Of a stretch of 64,000 nucleotides of DNA, positions 34,049-45,199 are shown piece after piece. A program made the translations under genes and the position numbers. Every line of letters starts with the position of its first letter. Positions within the stretch are counted from its first letter, which is position 1. This DNA comes from Pseudocercospora fijiensis CIRAD86 (taxonomy: Eukaryota; Ascomycota; Dothideomycetes; Mycosphaerellales; Mycosphaerellaceae): assembly GCF_000340215.1 (NCBI RefSeq), contig NW_006921541.1, positions 2,143,527-2,207,526 of the forward strand, written 5' to 3'. The notes beneath the pieces are model-generated. The model was not told the origin of the DNA and did no database searches. It was given only the letters and a program-made list of their open reading frames with translations.

Positions 34049-34650
34049 TCAGCGATCGCGTTTCTTGACAGCTAAGTCCGCTTTGCGCAGCCCACTGTCA
34101 GAGGCGATATACTGCAGCATTTCTAGGGCGACTTTTCGATGCCAAGTGTCGGCTTCGGCGTGTTGCAACACGACGGAGAGAGGCCAGACCAGGGCATGAG
34201 CTCCAATGACGCCACGAGCATCAGGCGTGGTTGGCTTGCTGTTCGAGTCCACCTTGTGCAAATGGTAGGGAATGCTAGCACAAATGCCGTCCATCATGAG
34301 CTTTATGATCTCCTTCGAGTGTAGAGCACTACAGCGTAATCGAAGCAGCTACCGTCAGTCGTCCGTGAGTATACCGACGGCATGCTCGAGCCCCAGATGA
34401 GGAATTGACTCGTCAAGAACGATCTCAATGTGGTCTCAGCTGACTGAAAGACTCGCCGCGATGTCAGAATATCCTTGACGATATTGGGGTCCTCATTGTC
34501 ATCCGCTGGAAAAGGATTGCGTCTATAGCTTAACTTGAAGCTCTCTATTACCCATACTTGGTCTTCTCAGGAGTCCTTGCAACGCCTTGGGGCTCGATGT
34601 ATTTCCTACCAAAATCGGAAGACGATAGTATAGACATGGCGTCATCGCAT
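34049..34650 (-). pseudogene. Decayed C-terminus of a Zn2Cys6-type fungal transcription factor
   Basis: The minus strand reads EIVLDESIPHLGLEHAVGIL, then after two in-frame stops (TGA and TAG about 34,354-34,362) continues LLRLRCSALHSKEIIKLMMD, GICASIPYHL and GAHALVWPLSVVLQHAEAD, ending at 34,049. This resembles the conserved tail of fungal-specific binuclear-cluster transcription factors. Farther upstream the similarity continues in other phases (DDNEDPNIVKDILTSRR; KLSYRRNPFPADDN), so there are also frameshifts. No zinc cluster or start was found. The in-frame TAG could come from CAG by C-to-T change, as in RIP. I cannot exclude one very short or unusual intron around the stops. Confidence 0.6.
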
Positions 34651-35408
34651 CGCATCACGGCACGCCGTATGACGTGCATATCAAGTCGACCAGGTTGCCG
34701 GACAAGGTGTCTGTAAGGCTCGCTCGACGACGCTCGTGTTGGGAGACGGAGGCGGACAAGAGTCGGCAGCGTCGCTCAGTGAAAGGCTCGGTGAGCAGTG
34801 GTCAGAGTATTTTGCTTGTGAAGGCTGATCTTGCTCTCGTATAGCTGTCGGCATCGCTCGCTTGTAGTCAGGCTACAGAAGTCAATGAGAGGATGTAGAC
34901 CATCCAATCGCAGGTGAAGTGTGTACCTGCTTCAAGGCTTGGCGGCGAGAAGCCTGGAAGCCCCTGGCCTGGCCTGGTTGGGAGTCGGGACAAGCTCCAC
35001 GCCAAACCCCAGAGATCCACAGGCGACAAGCTTCCATTCTCACATGCCAAAACGAAGCCTCGAGACACCCCTCCAGAGGCCCAGATCATACGCTTGATCA
35101 GAGTCAGCCACGCGATCACGTTCGTATTGATGATAACGCTCACCTCACCACAACCTCGCTCCAATGCGATCTACCCGCTTTATGCCTCAAGAAATAACGT
35201 GATTACTGTAGCTAGCTTCAAGTCTATGAGTTGAAAAAAAGAATTCCAATGAGAGAACAGGTAAAATGAGAACGAAGCAGTGGGAAATTCACATTCGTAT
35301 TGATGATAGCGTTCACCTCACCACGCCATCGCTCCAAATCATTGTACCTACTTAACACCATGCAAAATCTACGAGTAGGCCTCGCCACCCACCCAAAAAC
35401 AGAGTCAT
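34651..35408. other. Intergenic, 0.76 kb, with a 48-bp direct duplication
   Basis: No gene is supported. It holds the duplicated segment annotated at 35,117-35,337 and a CCTGG repeat near 34,965-34,977. It is the 3' flank of the minus-strand gene at 35,409-36,524. Confidence 0.5.
35117..35337. repeat. 48-bp direct repeat, two copies 172 bp apart
   Basis: Copy 1 (about 35,117-35,165) and copy 2 (about 35,289-35,337) share TTCGTATTGATGATA, then a CGCTCACCTCACCAC-like run, then TCGCTCCAA. They differ by a few transitions. On the minus strand both encode GEV-x-x-IINTNV, so they may derive from coding sequence, but neither sits in a longer supported frame. Confidence 0.7.
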
Positions 35409-36524
35409 CTACTGCTGCCACTCATCCTCGTCGTATCCTGCACGCACGATCTTGGCTCTGTTCGCCCGATTTTTCTTCTCCTTGTGCACCTTACGTGCGA
35501 CACCCTTGACTGGAGGACCGGAGGATGTGCGATTCTTCTCGATTTTCTTCTTCGTAACACCCTTCGACGGACTACCGCCTGGAGCGCGTGCTGGCGTCTC
35601 TGAAACCGGAGCGACAACATCTAGAGCCGGATCGCGATACATCTGCTCGGCGACGGCAATGTTGTGGAGTTTGGTTGCCATGCGACTCTGGTCGTGCCAG
35701 TTTTGCTTGAGGACGCAAACGCAGTCTGAAATGCATCGCTTGGCAACCTCGATCAGGTCTTCATCGTCGTCGTCGAGGGCGTCTTCGTCTTCGAAGGCGG
35801 CGTTTTCGTAGTAGGTGAGGGCGGAGGCGAAGATGGTTTGACCGTACAGGTCGACTGCGAATTGGCCGAACGGGATGGCTCTTGCGACGTTGTCGTGGCG
35901 GACGAGGATGATGCAGACGGCAGCGAGGCGGAGGATGAGGTACTCGATGCAGTCTCTGAGAGCAACTTCCTTGGCCTTGAAGCGCTTGGGATCGGCGGAA
36001 AGAGCGGTCGCGGAAGGTTCGAGAGCGGTAAGCTCGTAGGTCAGGACGCCCGGGTACTCGATGCTTTGCGAGCCTGCTGAAGGTTCTGGAGTTGACGTGA
36101 CGCTCTCGGTATCATGGTCCAGACCGGAGTCGCTGATGTGATCTTGGACGGTCTCGTCGAGGTGCTCGCTGTCCTCACCTTCTGCGGGCGCCTCTCGCTC
36201 CTGCGTCTCGAAAGCTTCTGGTGCTTCTGGAGTTGATTGTGGTGCCTCTGCGGCTGGTGCGCTCGCAGAGTGGTTGACGGAAGCATCGATAACGCTGTCG
36301 CGAGGACTCGAGTCTACAGGTGCTGCTGGAGGCTGCTGAGCTTGCTGGGCAGGTGGGACGGCGCCGGGAGTGGTTGGTGGCGGGGACTGCTGTGCCGCGA
36401 GCTCTGCTTTGACGCTTGCAAGAACGGACTCGGCGGTAACCTGATCAGTAACGGAGCGTGGAATGCCGTGTTCGTAGAGATATTGCTGAAGCACAAAGTT
36501 GACTGCGTCGACGTGCACTGGCAT
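35409..36524 (-). CDS. Hypothetical protein with acidic middle and basic C-terminus
   Basis: A single-exon gene of 371 residues starting MPVHVDAVNFVLQQYLYEHG (ATG at 36,524). An upstream in-frame ATG at 36,617 would add 31 poorly conserved-looking residues, so I prefer the inner one. The first 40 residues look helical. Residues 45-175 are Pro/Ala/Glu-rich and disordered. A folded, hydrophobic helical segment follows (EVALRDCIEYLILRLAAVCI ... FGQFAVDLYGQTIFASALTY), then an acidic run (EDEDALDDDDEDLIE), another helical stretch containing CISDCVCVLKQNW, and a lysine-rich tail (KVHKEKKNRANRAK) ending DEDEWQQ. No family was recognised. The basic tail could bind nucleic acid or direct nuclear import. 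Confidence 0.75.
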   Translation of the reverse strand: MPVHVDAVNFVLQQYLYEHGIPRSVTDQVTAESVLASVKAELAAQQSPPPTTPGAVPPAQQAQQPPAAPVDSSPRDSVIDASVNHSASAPAAEAPQSTPEAPEAFETQEREAPAEGEDSEHLDETVQDHISDSGLDHDTESVTSTPEPSAGSQSIEYPGVLTYELTALEPSATALSADPKRFKAKEVALRDCIEYLILRLAAVCIILVRHDNVARAIPFGQFAVDLYGQTIFASALTYYENAAFEDEDALDDDDEDLIEVAKRCISDCVCVLKQNWHDQSRMATKLHNIAVAEQMYRDPALDVVAPVSETPARAPGGSPSKGVTKKKIEKNRTSSGPPVKGVARKVHKEKKNRANRAKIVRAGYDEDEWQQ

Positions 36525-38540
36525 GGTTGATAGTTGGAGTTGGTGTAAGTTGCGATGTATGCTTGACTGCAATGATGTGGAGTCTGAAGTTGTTCGAGAT
36601 GCTGGTAGAGTGTTCAACTTGGAAGCAGATGGTCGCGGATGTGGTTGTGAAAAGGAAAGAAGAAAAGAGTGGCGGAAGGAAATATTTGTACCTGCGGCGC
36701 ATCAGCAAGTGGTATTGTCACAAGAAGGCTATTGTGACTGACGAGTGAAGCGATTGTGCCGATGGCTGCTTGTCAATGCTATTGTCAATTGAGGCCGAAC
36801 GTTGCGGTGCTATTGTTGAGGTGCACGGACGTGTTTCAGGTTGCATGTGAATGATGCAGGAAAAGGTGGTGCTAGGTTTGATGCACGCTTCACTGCTCAC
36901 AATAGAGAAGTGGGATGGTTCTGTAGGTTAAATACTCGCGATTAGTCGCTGAGGAGAGGAAGAAGTGCTGCAGCGACTCGACGGCAAGCTGAGTGCGCCA
37001 AGAAGTCCTCAGAAGGTCCTCAGCAAAGTCGGTTGTCTTCGTCCAAGGGCATTATTGCGACGGGATCACTTAGACAATTGGCACAGTATCATTGACTTTC
37101 TTGCGTGTCGCAGCTCTCCATGCTCGCGTGGCATTGGAGCCGTTGCTGATGCTTGAAGAAGGGATTGCACAAATGGAGGAGGGCGGCAGTAAGCGGCAGA
37201 TGCCGGGCCTGGCCTCATTGTTTGACAATATCGATGTAGCTTGGCAGTCGGCTGAAGCACCGAGCTATTGTCGACAGCACGTCTATTCATTGCAGCTGGT
37301 GCTGCCGGTGCATGTCGTTGTCGACGTTGAAGCCAGCATGAGCTTAAAATAGTTCGAGCATCTGACTAAGCGAAATTTCGGTCGCCGTCGGAACGCTCCG
37401 CTCCCTCTGGCCATTGATGAGCTCTCTCTGCCGACTTGAGCTCGCCATAGATAACTCCTCGACAGTAAGTGTGATGATCTCTGGTATATTGGAGATAGAG
37501 CAGGTGTCTCATTAGAAGACATGGCAGCAATCCCAATAAGGCCAGTATGAGCGACAGTCAGCAACACACAAGGCAAGGAGGAAAGGAGTCTCGTCTGGAA
37601 GCTTTCGCTGATGTCCGGTAGAACCCAGCATGACGAAGTCCACTGCCACCTCTTTCGTCTACCAGCGGAGCTTCGAAGACGGATTCACGGAGAGATCCTC
37701 GCATGCCTGCAGGATATCTCGTAGCTTCCATAGAGCATGGCAAAGAACCCAGCACTGGACGAGGTCAACGGAAGTGTGCTGCCATACGTAGACCACCACA
37801 AAGACTGCATTGCAGACTTCAGATCTGGTAAATGTAATACGAAGCAGACATCCTCCGGTTTTGCGCATCTCCCGAGTTGTCGCTCGATCTAGCAGGAAGC
37901 AGCCACGTTTCTTTACGGCAATGCCAACTTGGTATTCCAGAGTCCGGCTTGCATCAATTCGTTCATGAACTGAGTCCTAGTCCTCACTCCCAGCATCGCT
38001 GCCATGATACGGCATGTGAGGATCGAGATGGGCGCTCCATTTGGACGTCTGGATGTGCAGTGGCCAGTGCCCCGAATTGTTCTTGTACTTCACATTTGCT
38101 TTGTGTGCCCCCAGCAATGCCCGCGGCATTTGGCCTCTCGCAATTATCACACATGCTCTGCCAGGCGAGACTGTCGATGGCGAAGTCTCGGGAGTTGATC
38201 GCAACGATCGTACACCTGATGATGTCTTCCAGATAGTCTGCTATCTTCTTCGCTTAAACCATCTCCTCTGCTGTCGCTCACTCCTTGTCCCACACGTGCC
38301 CGTCTCCTATCAGATGCCATTGTTGATTCATGAAGCACGGAAAGGCGGCGATGATTTCCGATACGATCTATGAGATGAAATGAGTTTGTCAGCCCCAGCA
38401 CCCAGCTCTCAGCTCGGGCTCCCAGCGCCAGCCAGGCACGCTCCCGCCCCGAAAGTTTGACGGCGCAAGGGAGCAAGGGACGGAGCTCCATATATACCAA
38501 GAAGCCAAACCACGGTTGGCTTCACTTGAGGCTATTGTTG
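36525..38540. other. Intergenic, 2 kb, bordering the transposon island
   Basis: No intact gene is supported. On the minus strand near 37,977-38,236 there is a possible ankyrin-repeat relic (separate entry). Overlapping minus-strand frames at about 37,283-37,868 may belong to the same decayed locus but show no family pattern. Normal composition ends near 38,540, where RIP-mutated DNA begins. Confidence 0.45.
37977..38236 (-). pseudogene. Possible ankyrin-repeat gene relic
   Basis: The minus strand translates to RALLGAHKANVKYKNNSGHW followed by PLHIQ. This fits one ankyrin repeat unit (LL-x-A-x-A-N-V-x-x-x-N-x-x-G-x-x-P-L-H). Upstream sequence is only weakly similar and lies in other phases, and the frame stops soon after. 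One repeat is little evidence, so a chance match remains possible. Confidence 0.3.
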
Positions 38541-38859
38541 CTTCCTATTATTGTCGCGCCTTCCTTACGCGCAACTTTACCGCGCAAACCTTACCGCACT
38601 CGCTATTCCTTCGCGCCTCGACTCGCTATATTCTTCTTTGTCTTCTACCTTTAGCGATAGCGATAGCGATAGTAGCGTTACTACTACTACTACCGTTTCG
38701 AGCTATAACTAGTATTTCGCGCGACCTTATTATTATAGCTGCTTTAGGTACTTTAGCGCCCGACTTAGTGCCTACCTTACTAGTAGGAGCACCGTATTTA
38801 TTATAAGCTACGAGGCATATCGCTATAGACTCGCTACTAACTCGCTCTAGACTTCGACG

Positions 38860-39460
38860 TCCTACGACTATAAATACGAAAGATTTCTAGTACTATAGCG
38901 AGTAGATATAGTAGGACCTTATCGACGATACTATAAATCCGCAAAAAAAGAAGGTAGCTTTAAACAGAATGCGTAAATACTTAGCTACTAGTATAATTAT
39001 AGAGACTAAGCAAGGAAAGCTAGCACTATCGCTATATTACTTCTATACTCGCTACGATAACGGCTATAAGTATCGCGTACTAGATACTAAAGGAGAGAGA
39101 GTCTATACTTATTACAAGTATTAGGGCAAGAGTAGCTATACTACTAGCGAGATTAAGGTTAAAGAAGACGATAAGAATAGCGAGCTAGCCGCGATATAGG
39201 CGCAAGTCGAGGCTCTAGAGTCGAAGAATACTCTATTAAAGGTAAAGAGTATTAAATTAAAGACGAAGAATATTGCATTAGAGACAAAGATTAATACTCT
39301 TAAGACTAGGTTTGCTAATCTAGAGGGTTATTATTAAAAGTAGTTTAAATAGCTTAAGACTAAGGCAATTATTAAGTTAAAGGATATATATACGATATAG
39401 AAGGAGTTATAGCTAAATAGCGATCGCGAGCTACTAGTAGAAGACCTTTGAAATAGTAGC
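38860..39460 (+). pseudogene. RIP-degraded frame encoding a coiled-coil protein of unknown origin
   Basis: Reading through TAG/TAA stops gives a lysine-rich segment (KYLATSIIIETKQGKLALSL, YTRYDNGYKYRVLDTKGERV) followed by a long heptad-like region (VEALESKNTLLKVKSIKLK, KNIALETKINTLKTRFANLE). The stops sit where glutamines would be expected. No transposon family motif is present. It may be an accessory repeat gene or the front of an unrecognised element. Confidence 0.45.
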
Positions 39461-39616
39461 GAGTCCGCTACGAGTATAGCAAATAAGATAGCGATTCTAT
39501 AGCGAGTCTATAGCGAGTGTACTACGAGTCTATACTTCTACTTCTATATCTTATTTCTTCTTCCGACTACGCTTTAGCCTCTAACTCTTAGTATATCCGC
39601 CGCTATTAGTAGGTTG

Positions 39617-39737
39617 TTACTACTTAGCTTGCTGCTTAGCTTGCTAGCTAGGTTGCTGCTTAGGTTGCTAGCTAGGTTACTAGCTAGGTTACTAGCTAGG
39701 TTGCTAGCTAGGTTGCTAGCTAGGTTGCTAGTCTTTA
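39617..39737. repeat. 12-bp minisatellite (GTTGCTAGCTAG)n
   Basis: About nine imperfect head-to-tail copies of a 12-mer alternating GTTGCTAGCTAG and GTTACTAGCTAG, with GCTTAG variants at the left end. It follows the coiled-coil relic and might be its repeated 3' coding region, as TAG in each unit could replace CAG. Confidence 0.8.
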
Positions 39738-40643
39738 GATTCGCTCGACCCTTTTAGAATAGACGTGCCTCGCGGTATCCTCGCGGTGTCCTCGCCGCTT
39801 AGGTTAATAATCTTAGGCAGCTTCTCTATATCGATTATCTTCTCGGTCTATAGCTTTTCTTTCTTAATCTCTATACTATTAACTACTCTATACTTACTCG
39901 CTATAGTACTCGTAGTAGCACTCGTAGTAGGAGGAATACTTAGCCGGTGCTTCCGCTTTTGCTGCCTTTATTGCTACTGCTTCCGCAACTAGATATAGAT
40001 AGGTATCTCGTAGATTGTTGTCTTTGTCGTTAGTTTAAACGTAAAAAGAATCTGTTTAATCGATAGCAAGCTAACCGCCTTAGAGGATACCTTGTCTAGT
40101 TAATTATCTTTGTCGAAACTAGCGTAGAAGAAGTAGTTAGTATAGTCTTCTATGCCCTTAATGTCGCTATTATTAGGTAGCTCGTTAATTGTTAGGGCTA
40201 AAGAGGCTATACGTAATTAGCATATAACTAGGCCGAGTGAAGCTAGGGTCTTAATGCCTTAGGCAGGGCTTAGCGCTTAGCGTTAGGCTAACTCTCCTAC
40301 CTTCCTCCCTCTCCTCCTAGATCCTTATTAAATACTACACTAATTTACTACTACCCTATCTACCTACTAACATAACCCTTCTTATATAGTATTCGATCTA
40401 CCCTTTAAGGGCAGTAGCTAGATAGTCCTTATTTCAAGCTTTTAGCGGTATAGCTACGAATAAGACTAATCTAACTATATTACGCTCGAAGAACGGGACC
40501 TATACGTACTATTCTATCGAAACAACCGTACCAATTATTAAGCAAGGCCTTCTATACGGCCTATTATACTAAGTTAATCGTACTAGACTAATATTTACTA
40601 ATTCCGCTATATCCGTATCTTAGGGGCTAACAATATATTATTA

Positions 40644-42030
40644 GTGTTACCCCCTATTATAATAGCCGGCTTATTACGAAGTAACAACAACCGTGCTGCC
40701 GCTAGCAGCGCTAGCAATAACAACGCTAGTAGCACAGTGCCTACTACTAAAGTGCCTACTAAAGCACCTACTAAAGTGCCTCCTACCGAAGAGCCTACTA
40801 TAGGACCTGCTAAAGAAGAACCTGCAATTCTAGGTAACGACCTAGAATTGCCTATCGACGACATTCTTAATAATATTATTAACCGTCGATATAGCTAGCT
40901 AGCCTTTAGTCCCTAACTAGTAGCGAGACTTTAAGAAGCTATCTAAAACAGGCTTACTGCCTTGCGTTAAGAATAACAGCTAAAGGATAATCTTCTCGAG
41001 ATTCGCCGCCTCTAGGAATCTCTAATAACTACTACTAAGCTAACAGTAGGACCTTCTTTACTACCTATCTAAAAGAAGGATACTAAACTTAAGGACTGTA
41101 CCGTATTTAATAGCTCTAGTCGGAAGCAGTACAACGACTACATTCGTAACTGCGAACTTAACTAGCGCAACGCACTAAGAGCGGTACTAGACGACTATTC
41201 CTTAGTCGTATACGCTATATAGTATATCAATAGCGACCTAAAGCGTATATAGGATAACTATTTCGACTCCCTTAATAACTAGACTGCTATTTAGTAGCAG
41301 ACCTACAAAACTATTATGCTAGACACCCTTAGAAACCCTATACTAAGGCAACAATATGCTTAGGACCTATATCTTCGAGCTAAATAGAAGACTAATTAAT
41401 CGGCTCGCTTATTCGAGGCCTATTTAAAAACCCTTAAAGACGACCTTCTGCCTAAGACTGATTCTATATAGATCTCCGAGATACGCCTAAAACTTAGATA
41501 GGAACTTATCCTCGAATTAGACCGTCGCCGTGTGTTCGAACAAGCTAATCTAATACGCATTCAATTTATAGTCGAAGTAGAAACAGCCGAACGGGCTATT
41601 TAGCTCTAATAACGACTAGAATCGAGGATCCGACTAGCTAGTACTAACCGTAGCAACCGTAGCCGCGGAGGAAACTAAGGTTCCTACTAGGACAATAATG
41701 CTAATAGTAGGAATAGTAACAATAACTGTAGAAGAGGCCGTAGCCGCCGGCTATATAGAGGAGGCCGCGATAGGGGCCGTAGAAGGGGCTCGTATCCCTA
41801 TAATGCTAACCGCTCGACTAATAATAGCAGTAACAATAGCTACGGTAACAATCTCCCGACCGGATTAAAGTGCTTTAATTGTAATAGTACTAGCTATCTA
41901 CTAGGCTAATGCGACAAACCTAAGGACTAGGCCCGAATTAACCGTGCTTCCGCTAAGCATAGGAAACACCTTTTAGCCGCTAATGCTACTCTAGTCGGCT
42001 CTTTTAATTAGTCGAAAAAAGAGTAAGCGC
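40644..42030 (+). pseudogene. gag of the outer Gypsy element, with CCHC zinc knuckle
   Basis: It starts with an open 84-codon frame (MLPPIIIAGLLRSNNN...; Thr/Pro-rich PTTKVPTKAPTKVPP), then a capsid-like segment through stops (SSRKQYNDYIRNCELN, DNYFDSLNN, FEAYLKTLKDDLL). The zinc knuckle at 41,871-41,912 reads C-F-N-C-x4-Y-x4-C, with the expected His changed to Tyr and the following Gln changed to TAA. Both changes are exactly what CpA-to-TpA mutation would produce. Confidence 0.75.
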
Positions 42031-42099
42031 CGCACTAACTGTTAGCCTTATACGGCGTAAGACTATCGACATTGTGCTAGCAATAATACGCTCCTACCT

Positions 42100-43082
42100 T
42101 GTATAGGATACGAAGGGCACTACCTATTAAACTAAGGTTATACTAGATCTAGGAAATTCAGTTAGTACCCTTATTAGCTATCGCTTAGCTAAGCAACTAG
42201 ACCTTCGATAACTGCCGAAGACTAACCTGCTAACCCTTGCTTAGTTTAATAACGCTCGGCACTTAACCTATAGGGCCTACTATATTCCTATAGCTCTAAA
42301 GGACGACCTCGGAAATAAGCGCCTACTAGACTTTACTGCCTACGCAGTAGATATAGACAGCCTCCTATCCGATATTGTTATTAGTAACCCTATTCTTAAG
42401 TACTACGCTATAGCTATAGACCTAGGCCTCTAGAAGTAGCGATTTAGAATCGCTAGGAAAGAGGATATTAAATACATTAATGTTAGCGAGTGCCCTAACG
42501 ATATTAGGGTCCTATTTATTAGCAACCTAATACCTGCCTTAGCTAATCCGACTACCGACCTGCTTAGTAGTAATAACGATAAACCTATGCCCCCGGATAG
42601 CATAGACCCTAATTAGCTTACTCGTATACTAGAGCCTATCCGAGAGACCTATATTAATGTGTTTAAATACTACCTAGCGTCGACATTGCCTATATTTAAA
42701 GAGACGGATTATAAGATTAACATTATAGAGGGCAAGGAGGTTCCTTTTAGCCCCCTCTATAACCTTAGTAAACGAGAGCTTGCTATATTGCGTAAGTATC
42801 TAGAGGAAAACCTAGCTAATAGCTAGATACGATATAGTAATAGCCCTGCTAGTATACTAATCCTGTTTGTTCTAAAGAAGGATAGTAGCCTGCGTCTATA
42901 TATTAATTACCGCGGGCTTAATGCCGTTACTATTAAAAACCGCTGTCTACTTCCGCTTATTAATAAGACCCTCGATCGCCTTTCTAGGGCTTACTACTAT
43001 ACTATACTAGACATTAAGGATGCGTACTATCGCATTTGTATCCGCAAGGGCGATAAATAGAAGATAGCCTTTCGTACCCGTT
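42100..43082 (+). pseudogene. pol part 1 of the outer Gypsy element (protease, start of reverse transcriptase)
   Basis: The protease-like region reads LDLGNSVSTLISYRLAKQL-type sequence near 42,140, with further homologous sequence to 42,430. Reverse transcriptase begins near 42,700: [79 protein letters not shown], then FRTR, where it is cut by the nested element at 43,083. The stops are TAG or TAA in place of expected Gln and Trp. Confidence 0.78.
43078..43082. repeat. Left target-site duplication of the nested element
   Basis: CCGTT directly before the 5' LTR. The right copy is CTATT at 56,884-56,888. The two differences are transitions, as expected after RIP. Counting only one copy keeps the outer reverse-transcriptase frame continuous. 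Confidence 0.7.
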
Positions 43083-43196
43083 TGTTACGGTAGGGACGGT
43101 ACGCTAGCTAAGCCCGGTATATACTTTCCGTAGAACCGTAGATACTTACCCTAATACGATACTATTGCCTAACTACTGATCGTCCCTCGCGTAATA
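43083..43196 (+). repeat. 5' LTR of the nested element
   Basis: It begins TGTTACGGTAGGGACGG and ends CGCGTAATA. It matches the copy at 56,770-56,883 over its whole length with only a few transition differences, all of the CpA/TpA kind. Confidence 0.9.
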
Positions 43197-44179
43197 ATTA
43201 GTAGCTTCGCTTTAGTTAGATCCAGATCCGTTTAAATAGTACCCGAGTACTAGACGAACGGGCACCTTAAAAAACTAAGAAACGCGACCGCGAGGTCCCG
43301 TACTAGCGGCACCGACCTACCTACCTAACTATAACAACTACCTACGCTCGATATAGATACGATTACGATAGTCCTCCAAATTCCGTATATTATCTTCCGT
43401 ATATATATAGCTATATACCGATAGCCCTCTAATCGACAGCGCCCTATAGCCCTCTAATCGCTAGACTAGGCGGCCCGCCTTCCTTATCTAGGTTTGTTTA
43501 CTCTATACTAGCACCTACCGAAGCGGGCACCGGTCGAGGCAAGAGCCTATAAGTACCCTAACAGTTTCCCGACTTTAGTCTAATTCCTTAACTCTATACT
43601 TATCCTATATTTTTATAAGATTACCGAGCCTACGCTTATTCTATAAATACGCTAGCTTCCGTACGCCCCGATTTGGACGCCTATTCGTTAAACATCGCTT
43701 TTTGCTTTAAGGAGTTCTTAGCTAACGCCGGTTACGCTAAGTTAGTATACTAGAAGCAAAGAGACCCGCTTATAGCAATCGTTACGAAAATTACTACGCA
43801 TTATTAGCCCCTAGAAGAATATATACTACGAAAACTCTCGGACACTAGAGGCGGTACTACCCTCGGTTTCCCTTAGGATTAGGTAGTTAACCGCTCTTTA
43901 GTTATAGCAGTAGCGAAGACGCTACTTGCTCTCTATAACGAACTTACAGTTTTAGACACGATAGGACCTAACGACTTAGCGGCTCCTACTCCGGAACTAG
44001 TACTACCCTTACTAGATATAGTAGTGCCTACAAGTCTAAGTCCGGACACTAGCCTATAGCTACGTCGCCGTCGGACTATTTTAGCAGCTAGTATACGACG
44101 AGTTACGTATATACGTTATAGGTCCTTACCGATTATATTCCCCCTAGGCCTACGAGAACTTAGTGCCTTAGAGCTGTCG

Positions 44180-44470
44180 GTCCCGAGCAGTCCTAATCTG
44201 TCCTCGCCGGTTTTAGTCGGCTCTAAGTAGTAGAGTCCTAAATAGCAGGGTTCTAAGTAATACGGTCCTAAGCCCGAGCACTAGGATACAGAGTAGCAGA
44301 GTCCTAATTAGTAAGCTCCGGAGCAACAGAGCCCTAAGCCCGAGTAGTAGGAGCTTCCGGCTACGAGCAGTCTAGAGTCCCTTTTATTAGGTACTAAGCT
44401 ATACTAAGAGTCCTCTCTATTAGGTCCTAAGCTTTAGTATCGAGGTCCCGAGACATAGCAGTAAGGATCC
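44180..44470 (+). repeat. Imperfect short coding repeats (Pro/Ser/Gln-rich) near the start of the nested element
   Basis: Units of the type AGTCCTAA-x-TAGTAG-x-GTCCTAAGCCCGAG recur many times. Reading through stops, they would encode S-P-x-Q-Q and P-K-P-E-like blocks, suggesting a low-complexity N-terminal region of gag. Confidence 0.55.
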
Positions 44471-45199
44471 CGATAATAAGAGCCGTTAATCCTACCCGCT
44501 TCTACTAAAGATATAGCCGATATATCCTAAAATATAGACCTAGAATTCTAGCGCACGGACTTAGCATACGTAGAACCTAGTATCGAGCGTAACCTACCTT
44601 CTCGATAGTAGACATAGCGCCGTAATAGGTTAGTCGACGCTTTCCTAGGCACGGAGGCTAGGCGTCTAGTCGCGGACCGCTAGCGTATACGTAATGCTAG
44701 CGCGGGACTATCCTCCTAAAACTAGCGAAACGGTAAGTAGCTAGCTTACGACAATCCCTAGCCTTAACGCCTACGAGAAGGCGCGCTACGCGAAGTTCTA
44801 GTATACGAGAACTAAAACGCCGCTAGCGCTAACGCGGCCGCTAAAGACGCTAACGGCGAAATCCTAAATGCCGCTAATCTAGCTGTCCTACGTAACGAGA
44901 TACGCTAGCTGTTTAGACAACTGTTAAATTAATAAGTTATATAGACCTAATAGCTTAGGGACGAGATCCGGGATAAGATCGACTAATTACGCTAGAGTAT
45001 CCCTTCAAGCTTAGTATAAGACAGGCTAGACACTAGAAGAGCTAAGCGCCTCGCGCGTATAGGTTTAAATAAACAGGTTCCGTATAAATAAGTTCTATTA
45101 GCCCCGCTACCTAACCTAGTCGAGGCCTAGCCTTATTAGTTACGCCGTAACGTAATACGCAACGCCGAGGCTAGATAACGCCGCTATAGCTAAGGCGGT

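Noticed and set aside
34337..34362. A 26-bp GT...AG intron that would remove the stops in the transcription-factor relic
   Set aside because: It is far shorter than any intron in this window (minimum about 49 bp) and lacks room for a branch site, so I treat the locus as a pseudogene.
39765..39992. A 75-codon hydrophobic plus-strand frame (MPRGILAVSSPLRLIIL...)
   Set aside because: The hydrophobicity comes from T-rich RIP-mutated DNA. The opposite strand also reads as a degraded frame, so neither is supported.
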